Below, one piece after another: positions 58,503 through 64,000 of a DNA stretch of 64,000 nucleotides. Source of the DNA: Sesamum alatum (taxonomy: Eukaryota; Streptophyta; Magnoliopsida; Lamiales; Pedaliaceae); contig JACGWO010000003.1 in NCBI GenBank assembly GCA_034509735.1, positions 8,122,001-8,186,000 on the forward strand, read 5' to 3'. The notes beneath the pieces were generated by a model that saw only the letters and a program-made list of their open reading frames with translations, searched no databases and was not told where the DNA came from. How positions within the stretch are numbered: position 1 is the first letter of the stretch; each line of letters begins with the position of its first letter. Position numbers and translations under genes: made by a program.

Positions 58503-58806
58503 AGATGGATGTATGATCGAGTCGTGCTGGGTGTGACGCCGGAGTTCTGAGGATGGTGTTACAACATTTCTAGAATGGGCCCAGTCTTAGCGTGCATATA
58601 TGGACGGGGAGAAGATTAGGTGTCCCTGCCGAAAGTGCAAAAATGAACGGTTCAAAATACCGGACGAGGTAAATTTCGACTTGTATATGAAAAGTTTTAT
58701 GTCTGAGTATTATAATTGGACTTCGCATGGTAAGGAGATGGTGCAAGAATACTTTGCAGCATTGACAGCAACCCATGTGCAACAACAACAAATGCCACCC
58801 GTTTAG
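58503..58806 (+). pseudogene. TNP2 transposase-associated domain
   Basis: The N-terminus reads WMYDRVVLGVTPEF, then shifts frame to GVTTFLEWAQ, hits a TAG, and continues MDGEKIRCPCRKCKNERFKI, then PDEVNFDLYMKSFM and YYNWTSHGKE. The CPCRKC cluster is the zinc-binding core of the transposase-associated domain (PF13963 type) found at the start of plant CACTA transposases. The segment ends at a TAG (58804-58806). The early frameshift and two stops show decay. Confidence 0.85.
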
Positions 58807-59379
58807 GAGGAGGGTAGTTCGCATTGGGGTGATGCGGCTCAGATGGATTGGGCGCAGAGGATGGTATTCGATGTCGCCAGGCCGTCTTTCTGGTCTTGGT
58901 ATAACCAGGAGGGACCGACTGATAATGGTACTCGGTATTGTTCTTCTGATGTGGGTCCTAGTTCATATTACGATTCGGGGCCCTATGATTATGTGTCTGG
59001 CTTGTCAAACCGTTTTTTTTTATATAGTCCATGCTGCCAACCAACCGTTGTGGAAATGCTGCAATACCTCTCAGTTGGCGTCAATTGCTTCTTTGGTGAA
59101 TATCAAGGCTGAAGGGGGTTTTTCCAAGCATACATATGATCGCTTGTGACAATGGGTTGATACTGTAATGTCCCGCGATCACACTTTCTCCGCCGATTAT
59201 TACAGTACGAAGAAATTGATAAGAGAATTGGGTTTACCAGTTCAGAAAATTGATGCGTGCAAAACGGTTGCATGTTGTATTGGAAGGACGATATTGATTT
59301 GGAATATGCAAGTTTTGTGGAGACGCTAGGTACAAGCCTACCAGGGACAAATATTCTAGACGCAAGAAGTCCCCGTATG
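58807..59379 (+). pseudogene. TNP2 transposase, linker and front part
   Basis: In the frame from 58843 a poorly conserved acidic/aromatic linker is read (MDWAQRMVFDVARPSFWSWY). After frame changes the conserved part follows: WVDTVMSRDHTFSADYYSTK, KLIRELGLPVQKIDAC and CMLYWKDDIDLEYASF. These match the block just before the tnp2 catalytic domain. Three reading frames are needed within 570 bp. Confidence 0.75.
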
Positions 59380-60170
59380 CTATTTTTAGGTATCTACAGC
59401 TCACCCCTCGGCTGCAGAGGTTGTATGTGTCGGAGGCCACTGCAGAGCATATGACTTGGCATACGAGCCATCAAATGGAAGAAGGATCCATGTGTCATCC
59501 GTCCGATGCAGAGGCTTGAAAGCATTTTGACCGGATGTATCCTGATTTTGCAGCTGAGCCCCGTAAGATTTGAGTTGTTCACGGATGGGTTTGCATCGCA
59601 CGGTCAGTATGGTAAAACTTACTCATGTTGGCCCATGATACTTGCACCGTACAATCTCCCACCGGGAATGTGCATGAAGTCTGAGTATATGTTCCTAATA
59701 ATGATGATCCTTGGCCCACTGAATCCCAAACGTCTTAACGATGTCTACATGGAGCTGTTGATCGAGGAGTTGCAGAATTTATGGCATGTGGGTGTGCGTA
59801 CGCACGACACTGCAACAAACCAGGCATTCATAATGCGTGCCGCTTTGATGTGGACAGTGAACGACCTTCTCGCATATGGGATGGCATCTGGATAGAGTAC
59901 CGCCAGTGTTATGGGGTGTCTAGTTTGTATGGAGGACACACGGACATTCTATTTACAGTACGGTCGAAAGGCATGCTATTTTGACTGCCACGGACAATTC
60001 CTCCCACCGGATCATCCTTATCGCAGGAACAAGAAAAGCCTTCACTAAAAATCGAATGGAGAGGAAGGTTGCACGTCCGAGGCTGACTGGAGAACAGATC
60101 CGAACTCGTGTCAATGCGTTTAGTGTTGCAGTCGAACAATTGTTGAGTGAACCAAAAGGCTACGGTGTCG
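59380..60170 (+). pseudogene. TNP2 catalytic domain (Transposase_21 type)
   Basis: Recognisable blocks across frames are YLQLTPRLQRLYVSEATAEH, WHTSHQMEEGSMCHPSDAEA, DGFASHGQYGKTYSCWPMIL, APYNLPPGMCMKSEYMFL, GPLNPKRLNDVYMELLIEEL, ATNQAFIMRAALMWTVNDLL and FLPPDHPYRRNKKAFTKNRM. The long open pieces are 59506-59895 and 59981-60451. The step between them coincides with loss of frame around GMASG (59893), where intact proteins continue toward a CPYC-type motif that is not readable here. Transposase function is lost. Confidence 0.88.
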
Positions 60171-60833
60171 ACCATAAGTGGACGAAGAAAAACATATTTT
60201 GGGAGCTTGAATACTGGGGGGCGCATCTGATACGACATAATCTTGATGTCATGAACATTGAGAAAAATGTGTTTGATAATATATTCAATACTGTGATGGA
60301 CATCAAGGGGAAAACGAAGGACAATCTGAATGCACGGAAGGATCTCAAGACATATGTAATCGGCCGGAGCTTGAGGTGGACGAAAGGAGACGAACGTGAT
60401 GCCCAAAGCAGTATATACACTGACGAAGGATCAAAAGAAGAAGATATATGAGTGGATTCGTTGTCTTAGGTTTCCTGATGGGTATGCCTCTAACTTGTCC
60501 CGCTGCGTCGACATGAAGGAGCTAAGGATGCACGGCATGAAGAACCATGATTGTCATGTATGCATGTAGAAGTTGATTTTGGTTACCTTCTGTGAAATGC
60601 TTCCTGATCACGTGTGGGGAGCCTTGACGGAGGTGAGCCTTCTATTCCAGATCCTGTGCTCAACCACACTGGATGTGGACAAGATAAAAGAATTGGAAGA
60701 TAGTGTAGCCGTCATCCTGTGTAACCTCGAGAAAATACTTCCTTCTTCTTTTTTCGACTTAATGGAGTACCTGTTCACCTTCCATATGAGGCGCGTGTTG
60801 GGGGGCCCGTGCAAGGTGGATGTACCCATTTGA
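60171..60833 (+). pseudogene. TNP2 C-terminal part with DUF4218-like domain
   Basis: WELEYWGAHLIRHNLDVMNI with EKNVFDNIFNTVMDIKGKTK continues the tnp2 frame to about 60451. After a frame change, KELRMHGMKNHDCHVCM leads over a TAG (60567-60569) into LILVTFCEMLPDHVWGALTE, VSLLFQILCSTTL and LCNLEKILPSSFFDLMEYLF. This is the DUF4218 domain that follows tnp2 in plant CACTA proteins. A stop lies at 60831-60833. The intervening frames contain single-base indels. Confidence 0.85.
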
Positions 60834-61177
60834 GAGGTAATTAACTACACTAGAAAATTTACTGTTAAATATATTATTTTTCTGTGGCAATTAATTTGCA
60901 TTTTAATAAAATCGCGAACGAATATATTCCTACGCGATTTGAAGAAGAAGGTGCAAAACAAAGGACGCGTCGAGGCGTCAATTGTAGAGGCTTATATTGT
61001 CGAAGAAATCGGGCTTTTCTCTTCTCATTACTTCGAACCGCACATTCTCTGCAAGCGAAGCAGACCTGGTCGGAACGATAATCTCACGAGCAACGACGAT
61101 CGAATAGTATAGTCCATTTTCAATCACCTAGGCAGAGCAAGTGGAGCCTCAAAGAAGATATGAAACCTGAATGAATT

Positions 61178-61633
61178 ATGATGTGCTCAAATTTCGACTC
61201 TCGATCTGCTCAATTTTTTATGAATTATTTCAATTTTCTATATGATGAATTGCAAGTGAAACTCGAATTGAATCTCATAGACGACGAATTGTTGAAGTTG
61301 CATTATTGGGGCCCTAGAGCAAAAGTGATGACATATCCGTCTTACTTCGTCAATGGCTTCAATTTTCATACTGAACGTCACAATGTCGGGAAGTCAACAA
61401 TAAATTGTGGTGTTTGTTTCAAAAGATCATCATATACAGACACATATTCTGACTTTTACGGAATACTGGAAGAGATAATTCAGTTAGATTACCCACTTAT
61501 TCCAGACATGCACATTGTATTGTTTAATTGTCGTTGGGTCAATCCGATTAGAGGCATGAAGATACACCCTCGTTACCACATCGTTGATGTCAACTTCAAA
61601 AGCTCTATCAAAAAAATGAACCATTCATATTAG
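61178..61633 (+). pseudogene. DUF4216-like C-terminal domain of the CACTA transposase
   Basis: A 151-codon open segment with LKLHYWGPRAKVMTYPSYFV, NGFNFHTERHNVGKSTINCG, VCFKRSSYTDTYSDFYGILE and IVLFNCRWVNP, GMKIHPRYHIVDVN. This is the DUF4216 domain usually found at the C-terminus of plant TNP2 proteins. An intron-like AT-rich gap (60834-61177) separates it from the DUF4218 part and includes CACTAGAAAATTT near 60850. Confidence 0.85.
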
Positions 61634-61734
61634 CTCACAAGCAGTACAAGTCTACTACGCGGATTACTCGAGCATGAAGAGAGACAAAGTCGACTGAAAA
61701 GCTGTTTGCAAAATCAAGGCTCGAAGAGTAATCG

Positions 61735-61956
61735 ATGACTCGCGATGGACCGAGCTCACCCATCAGATGGATGAAGTCGTACCTAATCGAAGATGTTGGT
61801 ACAAACAACCAAACGTTTGAACTTCATGACCCAACGGGAATACAACTGGTCGTTGATCATGGAGCAGGGACATCACACTCGCCAAATGGTGAATTCGATG
61901 ATGAAGATGACAAACATAGCTTTGACGAGGCTGAGACCGATGAAGAGACTTATTGA
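61735..61956 (+). pseudogene. Acidic C-terminal tail of the CACTA transposase
   Basis: A 73-codon open piece ending in an acidic tail (GEFDDEDDKHSFDEAETDEE). Its position after DUF4216 and its composition fit the end of a CACTA transposase. The stop is TGA at 61954-61956. Confidence 0.5.
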
Positions 61957-62059
61957 TAATTCAGTGCATAGTTAATATTTTTATAAACCTTATTTTAAGC
62001 ATTGTATTATAGATATATGTTTTTTATATTTTAATAAAACAGATTAAATTTTAAAAATT

Positions 62060-63205
62060 GGAACGGTTATTATATACAAGGACCGTTCCTAATACAGGTA
62101 CAATTTTTTTCAAGTAGGAGCCAAATGAAAAAAAATCAAGGAAATTTGAATTATGAACGCGCAGCATTTCCTACGACCGTTCCTATTACAGGTACAATTT
62201 TCATTTTTGGTGCCTATTTAAAAAAATCAGGAAAATTTGAATTAGAAACGGTCATAATAATTGAGTGACCGTTCCAGATGAAGGTCCTTTTTTGTTTTGG
62301 CCCCAATGAAAAATTGGTGGGAAAATCGAATTTTGGAGCAGTCCTTTTATATCCAACCGTTCCTAACAAAAATTGGATGGGAACCGTTCCTATATTTAAC
62401 CCGTAATCGTTTCTATGTTATTACTATATTAAACCGTTCCTAAGGCAATTCAGACCGTTCCAAATTGTGTTACTATATTGTGTATTTTACCTAATTCTGA
62501 CGATATCTCAACATCCGTGAGCCGGATTGACACCATTTTTAAACACATACAAGATTATGAATATGAATTAATATCTAACGGTCTCATTTTCAATCAGATG
62601 GCCGGATTGAAGGATGCAACTGTTCTTAAAGCAATGAATACTGACCGGAAACGATATCTCGATATCCCCATACTAAAATTTTTCAAAACTATATATAATG
62701 CATTCTTTTGTGTGCTACATCATATATAAAGGCCTAATTGGAATTTTGACGATCTGATTAGGCGATACAGTACGGCAATACAAGATGCTAGTTACATCTG
62801 TGAAATACTAATAAACTTAAATATACAAATATACTTCATATTGTTAGCATATGTCTAAACTTTGAAAAATATTTTATGTTTTCAAATTCTTTAAACGGCA
62901 TATTGTATACCTTTCTTTGCTCGTATACGTGATCGGAATATGTCTTTCTTAATCTTTATTTATTTTCTAGATGAATGAAATTTTATTTGCAACACAAATA
63001 GGAACGGTCGGTCAACATTATAGGAACGGTTACAACATATAGTTCTTCAACCGACACTGTTTCACTTTGTAGGAACGGCACTGGGAATGGTTAAACTATT
63101 AAATGACCGTTCCTATGAGTTCCAATATTAGTAGAAGATATTAAAACAACATCGTATTAAACCAAAAACGACGTCATTTTTTATCATTGGACCGGTTGTT
63201 GGATC
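62060..63205. repeat. 3' subterminal repeats of the CACTA element
   Basis: About 14 copies of an AACCGTTCCTA-type motif in both orientations lie near 62061, 62089, 62168, 62248, 62269, 62359, 62383, 62432, 62453, 63002, 63021, 63071, 63105 and 63195. Between them, around 62478-62729, is an 83-codon ORF with no recognised domain. The gap 62740-62990 is AT-rich. Confidence 0.72.
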
Positions 63206-63225
63206 GGTCCTATCAAATTATGACC

Positions 63226-63600
63226 ATTGCAAAAATGTAATATAAATTGGCCCCTTGGCTGATTTTTTTTTCTCAGTTTTCACCTCCCTCTCTTCTATCC
63301 CTCTCTCACTGTCTCTCATTCTTTCTAACTCTCTCTGTCTCTCGCTCTCTCTAACTCTCTCTGTCTCTCGCCGCCGACTCTACCACCACTGCTACCGCCT
63401 GTCGCCTCCACCGCATCTGCTCTCTCTCTCTCTGTCTGCTACTCCTCTCAAAAAATCGTGCCTCCACCGCCACTGCCCGCCACCACCACTGCCCTCCCCC
63501 CGCCACCCTCGGCACCATCTCCGCCACCGCCATTTTTTCAACTGTAGACGCCTCCACCATCCACTTCCAAGTAGGGTTTCCAAAACCCTTTTTTTTCTTT
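63226..63600 (+). promoter_or_regulatory. CT-rich 5'UTR/promoter-like stretch
   Basis: A TATAAA-like AATATAAATTGG at 63238-63249 is followed 35-40 bp later by a CT-rich leader (CTCTCTCT runs, 63280-63440). A CCACCGCC-rich region then runs to about 63590. This pattern is common for plant transcription starts. The 121-codon ORF on plus and the minus-strand ORFs here are low-complexity and not taken as proteins. It could be the 5' end of a gene beyond the window, or a leader captured by the transposon. Confidence 0.35.
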
Positions 63601-64000
63601 ATATTTTCACCATTTTCTGAAATTGCATGTACAATTCGTAATAGTGTGTAATGTTAGGGCATTTTCTGTAATTGTATGTCATTATTGAGAATTTTCTGTA
63701 GTTGTTTGTATTTTTTGGGATTCTTCTGTAATTTCTGTAATTGTTAGGGTTGTAATCTGTAATTTCTGTAATTGTCATTTTGTGCATTTTCTATAATTTC
63801 TAGAAATGTAGGGACTTAGATGTAATCTGTAATTTTGCTAGAATTTTCTGAGTATTTTCTGTTATTTTTGTGAATTTTCTGCAATTTTTTCTGCATTTTC
63901 TGTAATTTCTGGAAATGTAGGGACTTAGATGTAATATGTAATTTTGCTGCAATTTTTGGGAATTTTCTTATTATTTTTGTGAATTTTCTGTAATTTTGTA
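63601..64000. repeat. T-rich short repeats, including a ~109-bp tandem pair
   Basis: ATTTTCTGTAATTTCTGTAATT-type words recur throughout. Two longer units starting near 63792 and 63901 share AAATGTAGGGACTTAGATGT and TTATTTTTGTGAATTTTCTG. It is possibly an intron following the CT-rich leader. The array runs off the window end. Confidence 0.75.

Larger units (their letters stand above)
58121..63225 (+). mobile_element. Decayed En/Spm (CACTA) DNA transposon
   Basis: The element is recognised by a TNP2-type transposase with all its associated domains in order (58503-61956) and by short subterminal repeats of the AACCGTTCC type on both sides (58133-58225 and 62060-63205). Subterminal repeats are a hallmark of CACTA elements, where the helper protein binds. 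The terminal CACTA.. / ..TAGTG ends and the 3-bp target duplication were not found, so both outer limits are approximate. The coding region has many frameshifts and stops; the element is not autonomous. Confidence 0.82.

Noticed and set aside
57293..58563. LTR ending at GGTGTTACA (58563) as the partner of TGTAACA at 57293
   Set aside because: The sequence around 58503-58600 encodes the start of the CACTA transposase (WMYDRV..., GVTTFLEWAQ), so the matching ends are a coincidence.
63255..63620. 121-codon plus-strand ORF and 62-69-codon minus-strand ORFs
   Set aside because: Low-complexity Ser/Leu/His/Pro and Arg/Trp readings of CT-rich and CCACC repeats; they fit a leader sequence better than a protein.

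Overview
The window reads as nuclear DNA of a flowering plant, probably a eudicot. It is AT-rich and intron-like, has long AT satellites, and is dominated by Ty1/copia, Ty3/gypsy and En/Spm (CACTA) transposon families of the plant type. The host-gene remnants it carries (a plastid-type 2-Cys peroxiredoxin and a plant ANKRD13-like ankyrin protein) are plant genes with plant-style introns. I see no complete, intact protein-coding gene, no tRNA or rRNA gene and no CRISPR array. Almost everything is mobile DNA, tandem repeats or decayed gene fragments.

Layout. 1-2.6 kb: 3' end of a copia element (RNase H and a long LTR). 2.6-6.3 kb: AT-rich duplicated sequence with nested MITEs. 6.3-8.95 kb: a probable solo gypsy LTR. 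9-11.4 kb: AT-rich repeats with a fold-back element. 11.4-13.9 kb: a ~1.24-kb tandem repeat cut by a second fold-back element. 14.6-15.25 kb: a minus-strand copia LTR fragment. 15.6-19.0 and 20.3-23.3 kb: two decayed copia bodies of one family, both on the minus strand, with a plus-strand LTR scrap between them.

23.5-45.4 kb is a mosaic of host-gene fragments. It holds a promoter/5'UTR-like stretch with a short exon, then ten copies of a ~1.075-kb unit carrying exon-like segments (26-37.2 kb). These are followed by two exons of a 2-Cys peroxiredoxin pseudogene, a 1.3-kb exon of an ANKRD13-like pseudogene, and a thrice-repeated exon-bearing segment. Parts of this block are duplicated on both sides of the array, and the ANKRD13 piece interrupts one duplicate.

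46.2-54.2 kb is an AT-rich satellite with monomers of about 430-720 bp arranged in a higher-order pattern of about 1.16 kb. It abuts a second, unrelated ~340-bp satellite (54.2-57.1 kb). 57.1-58.1 kb looks like a gypsy LTR start. 58.1-63.2 kb is a decayed CACTA element with a TNP2-type transposase and AACCGTTCC-type subterminal repeats. The window ends in a CT-rich 5'UTR-like stretch and short T-rich repeats.

No functional pathway links these pieces. The organising theme is repeated duplication: tandem exon arrays, satellites, nested transposons and gene-fragment shuffling. Family names rest on protein motifs I recognise by eye; no database search was possible.
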